Shown: positions 7,558 through 15,016 of the stretch, piece after piece
Position numbering within the stretch: the stretch's first letter is position 1
Layout: each line of letters opens with the position of its first letter
Origin: CAYPOY01 sp964412395
GTDB taxonomy: Bacteria > Chloroflexota > Anaerolineae > B4-G1
Reading direction: 5' to 3'
Assembly (NCBI GenBank): GCA_964412395.1
Contig: CAYPOY010000045.1
Span: 1-22,905, forward strand
DNA length: 22,905 bases
The notes under the pieces: model-generated
What the model saw: only the letters and a program-made list of their open reading frames with translations
Told to the model about the DNA's origin: nothing
Databases searched by the model: none
Position numbers and translations under genes: made by a program

Positions 7558-8829
7558 ATGCGCCAGGCCGTTTTTCTCGACCGGGATGGCGTGTTGAATC
7601 GCGCTATTGTGCGAGAGGGCAAGTCCTATCCCCCTGCCAGCCTGGCTGAACTGGAGATCTTGCCAAGTGTGGCCAAGGCCTGTGCTGCGTTGCATAAAGC
7701 AGGCTTTTTGCTCGTTGTCGTGACCAATCAGCCTGATGTAGCCCGGGGGACTCAGCGGCGAGAGGTTGTAGAGGAGATCAATCAAGCTCTGTCAGACCAG
7801 TTATCGTTGGACGATGTTCAGGTGTGTTACCACGACGATGCGGACCGTTGTCCGTGCCGCAAGCCAATGCCTGGCTTGTTGTTGGAAGCTGCGCGAGATT
7901 GGCAAGTTGATCTGTCCGCCAGCTTTATGGTGGGGGATCGCTGGAAGGACATTGAAGCGGGACGACGCGCCGGATGCAAGACCATCTTTATAGATTACGC
8001 TTACGCAGAAAGAGAGCCAGATGACCCAGATTATCGGGCCAAATCTCTCGTAGAGGCAACGGATTGGATTCTGCGAAACCGTACAAAAGCTATGGAGGAA
8101 CAACAAGTAATGGTGAGAAAATTGACCGATCTCAATGTCAAAATCTTTGCCGATGGGGCCGACAAGGCCGGGATGTTGGAGATGTATCGCCATCCATTGA
8201 TTGAGGGCTTTACTACCAATCCAACTTTGATGCGCAGGGCAGGGGTTAGCAACTACCGCGTCTTTGCCCACGAGATCCTTGCCGCCATCCCTGACCGTCC
8301 CATCTCCTTTGAGGTTTTCTCCGACGAGTTCGACGAGATGGAACGTCAGGCGCTGGAGATTGCCTCGTGGGGCCAAAACGTCTACGTCAAAATTCCCATC
8401 ACCAATACACGCGGGCAATCCTCCTGTGACCTGGTGCGCAAGCTATCACACGCCGGGGTAAAGTTGAACGTGACGGCTATGATGACCCTGGATCAGGTGC
8501 GCGACGTCAGCCAGTGCTTTGCTGAGGGATTATCCAGTTTCGTTTCAGTCTTTGCCGGTCGTATTGCGGATACCGGACGCGACCCTGTGCCCCTTATGGC
8601 GGCGGCAGTGGAATTGCTATGTCCTTATCCAAATCTCGAATTGATCTGGGCCAGCCCCCGTGAACTGCTAAACATCTTTCAGGCCGATGCTGTCGGATGT
8701 CACGTTATTACCGTGACTCACGGTGTCTTGAAGAAGCTCCCCCTGGTTGGCAAGGACCTGCACGAGTACTCGCTGGATACGGTCAAGATGTTCTACCGTG
8801 ATGCGCAAGACGCAGGGTACAATCTGTGA
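7558..8829 (+). CDS. Fusion: GmhB-type heptose bisphosphate phosphatase + transaldolase
   Basis: A 423-residue two-domain protein. Residues 1 to about 175 form a GmhB-type HAD phosphatase: nucleophile motif DRDGVLN (D8, D10), T56 in VVVTNQ, K102, acidic motif GDRWKD (D127, D131), and the GmhB zinc site C90-x-H92 with C98-x-C100. It should remove the 7-phosphate of D-glycero-D-manno-heptose 1,7-bisphosphate. Residues about 188-423 form a short (TalC/FSA-like) transaldolase: D199, N221 in GFTTNPTL, E252, Schiff-base K278 in VYVKIPI, T306 in LNVTAM, then FAGRIADTG and the final LIWASPREL region. All expected catalytic positions look intact, so both halves should be active. Transaldolase could supply sedoheptulose 7-phosphate to the GmhA-like enzyme encoded just upstream. 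The linker is only about ten residues and contains in-frame ATGs at 8092 and 8110. ATG 7558 is three bases after the gmhA stop. Confidence 0.9.
   Translation: MRQAVFLDRDGVLNRAIVREGKSYPPASLAELEILPSVAKACAALHKAGFLLVVVTNQPDVARGTQRREVVEEINQALSDQLSLDDVQVCYHDDADRCPCRKPMPGLLLEAARDWQVDLSASFMVGDRWKDIEAGRRAGCKTIFIDYAYAEREPDDPDYRAKSLVEATDWILRNRTKAMEEQQVMVRKLTDLNVKIFADGADKAGMLEMYRHPLIEGFTTNPTLMRRAGVSNYRVFAHEILAAIPDRPISFEVFSDEFDEMERQALEIASWGQNVYVKIPITNTRGQSSCDLVRKLSHAGVKLNVTAMMTLDQVRDVSQCFAEGLSSFVSVFAGRIADTGRDPVPLMAAAVELLCPYPNLELIWASPRELLNIFQADAVGCHVITVTHGVLKKLPLVGKDLHEYSLDTVKMFYRDAQDAGYNL
8094..8112 (+). promoter_or_regulatory. Possible internal ribosome-binding site and start at the fusion junction
   Basis: GGAGGA at 8094-8099 lies 10 bases before an in-frame ATG at 8110-8112 (Met185), exactly where the transaldolase domain begins. 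It could start a free-standing transaldolase of 239 residues, or be a remnant of the separate gene before fusion. No direct evidence of use. Confidence 0.45.
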
Positions 8830-8841
8830 TAGGAGCGTAGA

Positions 8842-9774
8842 ATGACTGCACCCAAAGTTTCCATCGTGATTACAACGTGGAATCGCAAGGGAGAGACAGA
8901 GAAGACCTTGCGTGAACTGGGGCATCAGGGGTATCCGAACCTGGAGATCATTGTCGTGGATAATCACTCCACGGACGGCACGGTGGAGATGATCCGTCAG
9001 GAATTCCCATACGTGCGTTTGATCAATATGCCCACTCCTACGTATGGACCGTGTGAGTCTATGAACGTAGGGTTTGCCAATGCCACGGGGGAATATGTTG
9101 TGGTGTTGGATGATGATTCGCATCCAGAACCGGGTGTGATTGCGAAGACGATCGAGGAATTTGATCAAGATCCTAGTATTGGAGCAGTAGCATTTAAGAT
9201 TACCACCTCCGCGCCTCAACCGGGGACTTCACGGTATAGTGATTTTAGGGGCGATGATCCGCTCGAAGATGTGCCAGTTTGGCGCGGGTGTGGATCTGGC
9301 ATACGGCGTGAGGTTCTGGAAAAGATTAATTACTATTCAAAGGTTTTCTTCACCTACGAAAATGAAGTGGATGCGGGGATCAAGCTGCACCTGGAGGGAT
9401 ACCGTATCAAATATCAGCCGAGTCTAGTAGTGCACCATCGTCTTTCGCAAGTCAATCGTGGGAATTGGCGGATGGTCTATTTTGGCCTTAAGAACGACTT
9501 GTTGTTGATTTGGAAATATCTGCCACTTGGCCTGAAGATCCATTTGACGATAAGTAAACTACTTACCGTTGGCTTTAGTGCGATTCGGTGGAGATGCTTT
9601 GGGCATTACTGGCGGGCAATCTGGGATGCCTGTAGGCAGCGGAAAGAGTTTTACGCCGAGTACAAGATTCGTGCAGACGTAGACAGGCGACAAATCGTAA
9701 AGTGGATGATCCCTTTCGTGAGAGCTAATACCCTGCGGGCTACTATAACAAAGCTCTTCGCTGAGATGCCTTAA
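8842..9774 (+). CDS. Glycosyltransferase family 2
   Basis: A 310-residue GT-A-fold glycosyltransferase of family 2. KVSIVITTWNRKGETEKTL (residues 5-23) is the N-terminal nucleotide-binding strand. IIVVDNHSTDGT near residues 37-48 and VVLDDDSHPEPG near 91-102 carry the metal and donor-binding acidic residues. WRGCGSGIRREVLEKI and YENEVDAGIKLHLEGYRI hold the ED-type catalytic region, as in WbbL-like rhamnosyltransferases. No strong transmembrane segment, so it likely acts at the cytosolic face of the membrane on the lipid-linked glycan. Because it follows gmhB-transaldolase by 12 bases (ribosome-binding site TAGGAG at 8829-8834), heptose is a reasonable donor guess, but the sugar cannot be read from sequence. 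It ends in the stem-loop at 9767-9786. Confidence 0.88.
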   Translation: MTAPKVSIVITTWNRKGETEKTLRELGHQGYPNLEIIVVDNHSTDGTVEMIRQEFPYVRLINMPTPTYGPCESMNVGFANATGEYVVVLDDDSHPEPGVIAKTIEEFDQDPSIGAVAFKITTSAPQPGTSRYSDFRGDDPLEDVPVWRGCGSGIRREVLEKINYYSKVFFTYENEVDAGIKLHLEGYRIKYQPSLVVHHRLSQVNRGNWRMVYFGLKNDLLLIWKYLPLGLKIHLTISKLLTVGFSAIRWRCFGHYWRAIWDACRQRKEFYAEYKIRADVDRRQIVKWMIPFVRANTLRATITKLFAEMP

Positions 9775-9786
9775 CGCATTAAGGCA
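9767..9786 (+). terminator. Stem-loop at the end of the first gene block
   Basis: TGCCTTAA (9767-9774) and TTAAGGCA (9779-9786) form a perfect 8-base stem with a CGCA loop, and the GT2 stop codon is in the stem. No T-run follows, so it is not a standard intrinsic terminator. It may mark an RNA 3' end, an attenuator or nothing. Confidence 0.4.
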
Positions 9787-10037
9787 AAGATTGTACGTGC
9801 CTGATCGAGGCCCCCGTCGCGGAGGTGTATCAGGTAAGGGATAATCACTTTGACACAATACTCTTGCCTGCAATGCCTTCAGCGACGAGAGTTGAGAGCT
9901 TTGGGGAACGAACGTGTCACTTTCACCACAGCGCCTTGTCGCACAGTTTCTACATTCTTTTCAGGGTATTATTTCTGCCTCAGTGGATGATTCCGGTTGA
10001 GCGAGGTTTAGCTACGTCTATCAGAGGTTAGTGGACA
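9775..10037. other. Intergenic region between GT2 and wzy
   Basis: This is one of the two largest gaps in the cluster. Besides the right arm of the stem-loop it holds a weaker inverted repeat (CCTGAT 9800-9805, ATCAGG 9829-9834) and a perfect -35-like TTGACA at 9850-9855 without a good -10 at the usual spacing. A 68-codon open frame at 9825-10031 has no recognisable family and is not called as a gene. A promoter for the wzy group could lie here, but I cannot define it. Confidence 0.5.
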
Positions 10038-10062
10038 TTGGATACTATTAGCAGCAGATTAG
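10038..10062 (+). repeat. 25-base near-repeat, copy 1
   Basis: This 25-base stretch matches 14979-15003 at 21 of 25 positions (7 and 14 exact bases flanking four changes). It covers the proposed start of the wzy gene. A match this good could still occur by chance in 23 kb. Confidence 0.4.
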
Positions 10063-11534
10063 TGACACGACATAGCAGTCACTCTAAACAGTGGTGGACA
10101 CTCGTGCTGTTTATTGTTATGGCACTTGGCAGTGGTTTGTTGGTATCTATCTCCCCTGGTGGGGTGATCATCGTCATAATGGGGTTATCCTTCCTCCTTG
10201 TCGTCTGGAAGAAGGTAGAATTAATTGTATATCTGTGGATGTGCTCACCCGTCCTCTATGCGTACAGAGTTGAAGTGGGCTCTGTTCCTCTGAATCTCTA
10301 TCGTGCTCTTTTTGTTCTCTTGGTTCTGACGTTGCCATTTCGATCATTTGGACCTGGTTCTTTCTTTCAAAAGGGAAGGAGACATCATTTAAGGGTGTAT
10401 ATAAGGACTATGCTCTGTCTGTTGCTACTGTTCGTTGTTTTCGCCCTGGGATGGATCCGAACCCAACCTCAATTCATGAGCTTCGCTACGTCCCGGTTGG
10501 TGAATGTATCCTTCGCGTTGGGCACACTTTTCTATTTATTACACTTCGTGAACGGAGAGGAACGGCTGCGTGGTATTGTGAAGGCCTACTTGGTATCATC
10601 TACGTTCCTTGCTGGATACGGAGTTTACGAAGGATTATCGTGGTTCGTGACAGGCGTTCGTCCCTCCTTGCCCTTTTCTCAATTCGCGGTTTCAGAGGTA
10701 GCATATAAGCTATCAGTAGTTGGCGACCTTGGCCTTCCGCGTGTGGAGTCTTTTGTCCATGATGCCAATCATTTAGGATTGCAATTGGTTATTGCTGTTC
10801 TATTTCTCATGTCGTACTTGCGAGAGAAGAGCAGACCTCGTTTTCGATACATTCTCATCTTCGCAATCTTAGTTGACGTTGCCTGTATAATACTCACGGT
10901 TTCTCGGAGTGCGATTCTGTCGCTTGGCATCGGGCTTCTATTGCTTCAGTTCAAGAGGTATGGTGTCTCAGGTAATCGGTGGGTGAGAGGGGCGATGGTT
11001 GGCACTGTTGTCATCTTGTTATTTGTTGTGTTATACTTCACAGTCCCCATTATCTCTACATACACAGATGGGATCCTCTTCCGCTTGTTGGGGAAGGGAA
11101 CAACAGGTTCTGGAATTGGACGCATAGCTCACGCAAAAGAGGGCTTGGAGGCATTTTTGAGCTCTCCCATTATGGGAATCGGAATGGGGAATCCGATTCC
11201 TTCAAAGGCTGGCGGGTATATGACACATACACACTCGTTTTACCTTACCATTTTGGTGAGGTATGGAGTTGTGGGGATGTTGATAGTTGGTGCTTTTCTG
11301 TGGCCGTTGATTCGAGAGGCGGTAAAGACGGTTCTATTCTCAAGGGGGAAGGGTCTTGCTCTTGGCTTTTCTATCGGCGCACTGGCGCTTCTGGGTTTTC
11401 AAATCATCTACAACGCTCTATTCTCAGAGACAATCTGGCCGACATTTTCGATCTTGTACATTTGGGCGTTGCTTCACGAACAAAAGCATAAGAGGGGACG
11501 GCAGAGCGTGAAGACGCTCTCTGTGCTAAGATAG
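10038..11534 (+). CDS. wzy: O-antigen polymerase/ligase family membrane protein (Wzy-like)
   Basis: A 498-residue polytopic membrane protein with roughly 10-12 hydrophobic segments, of the Wzy/WaaL (O-antigen ligase-like) family. A long extracytoplasmic loop lies between helices in the C-terminal half: GIGRIAHAKEGLEAFLSSPI, then GIGMGNPIPS and THTHSFYLTILVRYGVVG. The last is the characteristic H-N/S-x-Y/F-L stretch of the family. VHDANHLGLQL and LTVSRSAILSLG are further typical segments. It should polymerise flipped repeat units in the periplasm or outside the membrane, or ligate the glycan to its acceptor; the two cannot be separated by sequence alone. The start is uncertain: TTG 10038 gives an N-terminal cytosolic tail of about 20 residues; GTG 10062 is an alternative. 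Its first 25 bases are near-identical to a sequence at 14979-15003. Confidence 0.82.
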   Translation: MDTISSRLVTRHSSHSKQWWTLVLFIVMALGSGLLVSISPGGVIIVIMGLSFLLVVWKKVELIVYLWMCSPVLYAYRVEVGSVPLNLYRALFVLLVLTLPFRSFGPGSFFQKGRRHHLRVYIRTMLCLLLLFVVFALGWIRTQPQFMSFATSRLVNVSFALGTLFYLLHFVNGEERLRGIVKAYLVSSTFLAGYGVYEGLSWFVTGVRPSLPFSQFAVSEVAYKLSVVGDLGLPRVESFVHDANHLGLQLVIAVLFLMSYLREKSRPRFRYILIFAILVDVACIILTVSRSAILSLGIGLLLLQFKRYGVSGNRWVRGAMVGTVVILLFVVLYFTVPIISTYTDGILFRLLGKGTTGSGIGRIAHAKEGLEAFLSSPIMGIGMGNPIPSKAGGYMTHTHSFYLTILVRYGVVGMLIVGAFLWPLIREAVKTVLFSRGKGLALGFSIGALALLGFQIIYNALFSETIWPTFSILYIWALLHEQKHKRGRQSVKTLSVLR

Positions 11535-11620
11535 GTGAGACAATTCTACCCCAGAAATTAGTGTAGAATAGAGGGCATAGTTCTGGGTTATAAAGAGGAT
11601 GTTTGTGAGACTGTTCGATA
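11535..11620. other. Short gap with an inverted repeat
   Basis: Between the polymerase and TPR genes, ATTCTAC (11543-11549) and GTAGAAT (11563-11569) form a perfect 7-base inverted repeat with a 13-base loop. No T-run follows. It could be a weak hairpin or a protein-binding site. No clear promoter is seen. Confidence 0.35.
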
Positions 11621-13261
11621 GTGGGGGGGAACTCGTTGAGGAAGAATATAAATCTCTTAGCTATCGCTGCTGCAGTAATGAGTTGTTTACTTGTATTTGA
11701 AGTATCTGGGCCATTGCTACTGAATTGTGCTAATCTTGCATTGCTCCAACACATGGCAGGTACCGCTGATACAAAACGGCGTGGGTGTATTGATTTAGGG
11801 TCAATCGAGTCCATTATCGGCCTGGCTAGGAGCTGGGGGGCAAGCAGCGAAAGGGTAAGCCTGGCTATGGCCCATGTGCATTGGCAGGGAAAAGACTTGG
11901 CACTCGTTAAAGAGGAGTTATCTGATCTGGCAGTTATGCGTCCGAAGGACTTGGGAATTTTACTCTGGCTAGCAGAAGCGTATGAAATGACCGGCGATTG
12001 GGTTTCTGCTGATGAAACGTACAGTCAGGCAGCGGCTATCGCGCCCCAGACGGGTGGCTGGTTAAACGCCTGGCATCAAGCCAATGCTTATCAACAGAAA
12101 GAAAACTGGGAACTTGCTGTCCAGGAATACCGACGAGCCGTGGCATTGCTAGCAGGTCAGAAACAACACTTTTGCCGGTATCTGGATCGCGCCCTAGTGG
12201 AGCTATATCGGCAGAAAGTAATGGATAATCCCGAAGATGCGGAGTCTCGTTATCTTTTCTGGCGGTTTTTGGAAAGAGTAGAAGGGCTTGAATCACGAGT
12301 AGCCAAACGAGAGCGAGATATCCTTCTCCAGAATCCTGCTTTGCTCTCGTCTTTATCTGGCGACCAGTGCGGACAGGTGCTTTTGTCACGGGCAAGATAT
12401 ATGGAATACCTTGGAGATATACCATCTGCGATAGAAGGTTACGAGCAAGCTCTGGCTTGCCCATCTAAGATTCCCGAGGTGTATGCCCGTTTGCTCACGT
12501 TATATCAATCATATGGTTATGAAGACGCTAGAGCGCAATTGGAACAGAGGTTAGCGGGATTGTCTCCAGACTATCTGGTGACAAATGGCTCTGTGAACAA
12601 TTGGAGGATTGTCGGATTTGATGTTGACGAAGATATTTTGGTCACAGGAGCATCGTTGCCATTTTGCATATACTGGACGAGGGATACACCTATAACTACA
12701 ACTGCAAAGTATGGTCAGTATATCTTGAATGACTTTCTGATAGAGTGCAAGGATATAGTGAACCTGGCACCTAATGCGGGTTTTGAGTGGGACAATGCAG
12801 AGGCCATCGGGTTTCCTGTAGGGTATTACCCGAAAGATCTCTATCAAGCTCCAGAGACTAACCATGTGGTTTCCACTGATGATCGAGATGGACAACGAAC
12901 CCAAGTTCTGATATTGCATAATGATTTGGTGAACCGACGTACTGGAGTTTTCTCCTACGATATCCCTGTGACACCAGGAGCGTCATTCTTGATGGGGGGA
13001 AGGATTCGCTCTGAGGGCGGTCGTGCCCATCTCGGAGTGAATTGGCGAGATGGAAATGGTGGATCGTTGCGCTATGAATATGTGGCCAGGGATGTTATTC
13101 CCAAAGAGTGGAGACATTATGCTGGTCTTCTTGTTGCCCCCCCCAATGTGCGAAAAGGCAATGTAGTGTTGATTAATTGGGAATCTGAAAGGCGCGCGTT
13201 TTTTGATAACATTTTGTTTGTTGAGGTATATGGCCCAGATTTTGCAGAGTCTTTGGAGTAG
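11621..13261 (+). CDS. Membrane-anchored TPR protein with C-terminal carbohydrate-binding-like domain
   Basis: A 546-residue protein of unknown exact function. Residues about 9-32 form a single hydrophobic segment after a short basic stretch (signal anchor), so the rest is probably extracytoplasmic. Residues about 60-320 are helical repeats of TPR type, for example LLWLAEAYEMTGDWVSADETY and WHQANAYQQKENWELAVQEYRRAV. From about residue 380 a beta-rich domain begins with NLAPNAGFEWD and ends with FFDNILFVEV, the outline of CBM/CenC-like jelly-roll domains. It lies directly after the Wzy/ligase, so it may work with the polymer outside the membrane; that is inference. The start is ambiguous: GTG 11621, followed by seven G, or TTG 11636, for which that G run could serve as ribosome-binding site. 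A run of eight C occurs at 13137-13144. Part of its 3' end is duplicated in degenerate form at 15017-15193. Confidence 0.75.
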   Translation: MGGNSLRKNINLLAIAAAVMSCLLVFEVSGPLLLNCANLALLQHMAGTADTKRRGCIDLGSIESIIGLARSWGASSERVSLAMAHVHWQGKDLALVKEELSDLAVMRPKDLGILLWLAEAYEMTGDWVSADETYSQAAAIAPQTGGWLNAWHQANAYQQKENWELAVQEYRRAVALLAGQKQHFCRYLDRALVELYRQKVMDNPEDAESRYLFWRFLERVEGLESRVAKRERDILLQNPALLSSLSGDQCGQVLLSRARYMEYLGDIPSAIEGYEQALACPSKIPEVYARLLTLYQSYGYEDARAQLEQRLAGLSPDYLVTNGSVNNWRIVGFDVDEDILVTGASLPFCIYWTRDTPITTTAKYGQYILNDFLIECKDIVNLAPNAGFEWDNAEAIGFPVGYYPKDLYQAPETNHVVSTDDRDGQRTQVLILHNDLVNRRTGVFSYDIPVTPGASFLMGGRIRSEGGRAHLGVNWRDGNGGSLRYEYVARDVIPKEWRHYAGLLVAPPNVRKGNVVLINWESERRAFFDNILFVEVYGPDFAESLE

Positions 13262-13366
13262 GCTAATGACCACCACTGCAATTCTGATAGGTAAATCCGC
13301 GTCTCCATAAGACTGATTTAGTCGCCTTACTGCCGAGAGTCATTACCGATTTATTTGAGGTATATA
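13262..13366. other. Gap before the phosphodiesterase gene
   Basis: About 105 bases with no gene and no clear promoter or terminator. The only defined element is TGAGG at 13356-13360, the ribosome-binding site for ATG 13367. Confidence 0.5.
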
Positions 13367-14992
13367 ATGCGCTTCAAAAAAAAGATTGTAATCATTGGTT
13401 TAGATGGTGGGGCATGGTACATATTGGACAAGTTCATACGGGCAGGCGATATACCTAACCTGGACAAGATCGTTGCAGAAGGTGGTCGGTCCCCGTTGTT
13501 GTCCACCTACCCGCCTATTACTGCACCTGCGTGGACAACTATGCGGACGGGTGTTAACCCTGGGAAACACAGCATTTTTGGGTTTACCCAGCCTTCGTTC
13601 GGTAAGGGAAACAGCATAAAGGGCAGGGATGTTTTGCTTGTGGATGCGAGGGCAATCAGGGCCCCATCACTTTGGCGCATATTGAGTAACTATGATGAAA
13701 GGGTCGGAGTATTCAACGTCCCATTCACTTACCCTGTTGAGAAGGTGAATGGTGTATTGATTGCAGGGTCTATGACCGGGGGTGAACAGGCCCAGTCTTA
13801 CCCAGAGGATTGCATTGCAGAGATAGTTGCCAAGACGGGAACGCGATACTTCGAACGAGCAGTTGAAGATGGCATCTCCCAGTCCGATGGCTACGTCAGG
13901 CATCTGATAAATACGGTACGCGAGCAGCGGAAGATTGACCGATATCTATTGCAACACTATGATTTCGGGTTCTACAAGACCGTGTACACTCAAACTGATC
14001 CACTTCAGCATATGTTTCTGAAGTATATTGATGAGAACCATCCAGGCTATGTTTTGCCATCCAAGTCGATGGGTGATTTGATTCGGGAATTGTACCACGA
14101 AATTGACATATCTATTGGAATGATCACTCAGTTGGCTGGCAATGACGCCCTGATCCTAATTGTTTCAGACCATGGCTTTCAGCCAGCCGCTAGACGATTC
14201 TACGTGAATAACCTCCTGTTCCAGCGAGGCTCGCTGGCCGTTCACCAACGAGGGAATAGCCGCCATTCAAGCTTTGCACAGAAGTTGATCAACACTGCGG
14301 GTGCCATCGGTGCGCATAGATTGCTTCGTTTATTGAGTTACGATAGAAGACGCAAGCTCAAGAGAGCTTTATCGTCTGCAACCACGTTCTCAATCGACTA
14401 CGGCAGGACGCGCTTGTTTGCAGATTCGAACCAAATGGGTATTTACTCAATGCCGGGAGTAGAAGTTTCTGAGATTTGGGAAGTTCAGTCGCAGTTGTCA
14501 GAACTGAGGGAGGGCAAAGATTATGTCTTTGAATCTGTGAAGTTGGGTAGAGATGTCTATTCAGGACCTTTTACCACCTCTGGCCCCGATTTGGTCTTCT
14601 TGCCCAAAGCTCCTTATGAAGTACGGGCTGATCTCACGGGTAGAGTGCTCTTTGAGGATCAGCCAATCTATGCTCAAAACGGCACGCATAGCTTTGAAGG
14701 CATTCTGACCAGCAATCAGAGAGGAGTCAAGATTGATGCTGCCAGGAGGATACCAGAATTAGTAGATATCGCTCCAACCGTGCTATATGCAATGGGGTAT
14801 CCAATACCTGATTACATGGACGGGAGGGTCATTGATGAGCTATTCCCATCGGATTGGCTCACGCGGTATCCTGTGCGCCGTTCTGACGCCATTGATGTGA
14901 AGTCCCAAGAAGAAGCGGGTTCCGCTGATTTGTATTCTGACGAAGAAGCGGAAATAATTCATCAGAGATTGGCAGATCTTGGATATCTATAG
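13367..14992 (+). CDS. Alkaline-phosphatase-superfamily protein (type I phosphodiesterase / nucleotide pyrophosphatase-like)
   Basis: A 541-residue metal-dependent hydrolase or transferase of the alkaline phosphatase superfamily. From ATG 13367: D13 in IIGLDGG is the first metal ligand. T52 in YPPITAPAWTTMRTG is the expected nucleophile, aligned with the Thr of NPP enzymes. Further metal ligands are the Asp and His in QTDPLQHMF, SDHGF in the middle, and a final His in NGTHSFEG; the full metal set seems present. No signal peptide is visible, so it appears cytosolic. Homologues are common in glycan loci, where they may cleave or transfer a phosphodiester-linked group; the substrate is unknown. 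I prefer ATG 13367 (ribosome-binding site TGAGG 13356-13360) over the TTG at 13355. Eight A in a row (13376-13383) lie at codons 4-6. It is flanked by the TPR gene and by a decayed copy of that gene's end. Confidence 0.82.
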   Translation: MRFKKKIVIIGLDGGAWYILDKFIRAGDIPNLDKIVAEGGRSPLLSTYPPITAPAWTTMRTGVNPGKHSIFGFTQPSFGKGNSIKGRDVLLVDARAIRAPSLWRILSNYDERVGVFNVPFTYPVEKVNGVLIAGSMTGGEQAQSYPEDCIAEIVAKTGTRYFERAVEDGISQSDGYVRHLINTVREQRKIDRYLLQHYDFGFYKTVYTQTDPLQHMFLKYIDENHPGYVLPSKSMGDLIRELYHEIDISIGMITQLAGNDALILIVSDHGFQPAARRFYVNNLLFQRGSLAVHQRGNSRHSSFAQKLINTAGAIGAHRLLRLLSYDRRRKLKRALSSATTFSIDYGRTRLFADSNQMGIYSMPGVEVSEIWEVQSQLSELREGKDYVFESVKLGRDVYSGPFTTSGPDLVFLPKAPYEVRADLTGRVLFEDQPIYAQNGTHSFEGILTSNQRGVKIDAARRIPELVDIAPTVLYAMGYPIPDYMDGRVIDELFPSDWLTRYPVRRSDAIDVKSQEEAGSADLYSDEEAEIIHQRLADLGYL

Positions 14993-15003
14993 CAGCAGAT
15001 TAG
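14979..15003 (+). repeat. 25-base near-repeat, copy 2
   Basis: It matches 10038-10062 at 21 of 25 positions, with 14 exact bases (TAGCAGCAGATTAG) at the right end. It covers the end of the phosphodiesterase gene and abuts the degenerate TPR-gene fragment. Confidence 0.4.
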
Positions 15004-15016
15004 CAGCGTAGCCTAG

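Noticed and set aside
7801..8418. 205-codon reverse-strand open frame
   Set aside because: Opposite the fusion gene, which has full catalytic motifs in both domains; no recognisable protein.
9850..9878. Promoter starting with a perfect TTGACA
   Set aside because: No acceptable -10 at 16-18 bases; ATGCCT-like sequences are poor. Mentioned only as part of the intergenic region.
9825..10031. 68-codon forward open frame between GT2 and wzy
   Set aside because: No recognisable family, no good ribosome-binding site and an ordinary length for a chance frame; not supported as a gene.
11543..11569. Intrinsic terminator after wzy
   Set aside because: The 7-base inverted repeat is AT-rich, has a 13-base loop and no T-run, so it does not qualify.
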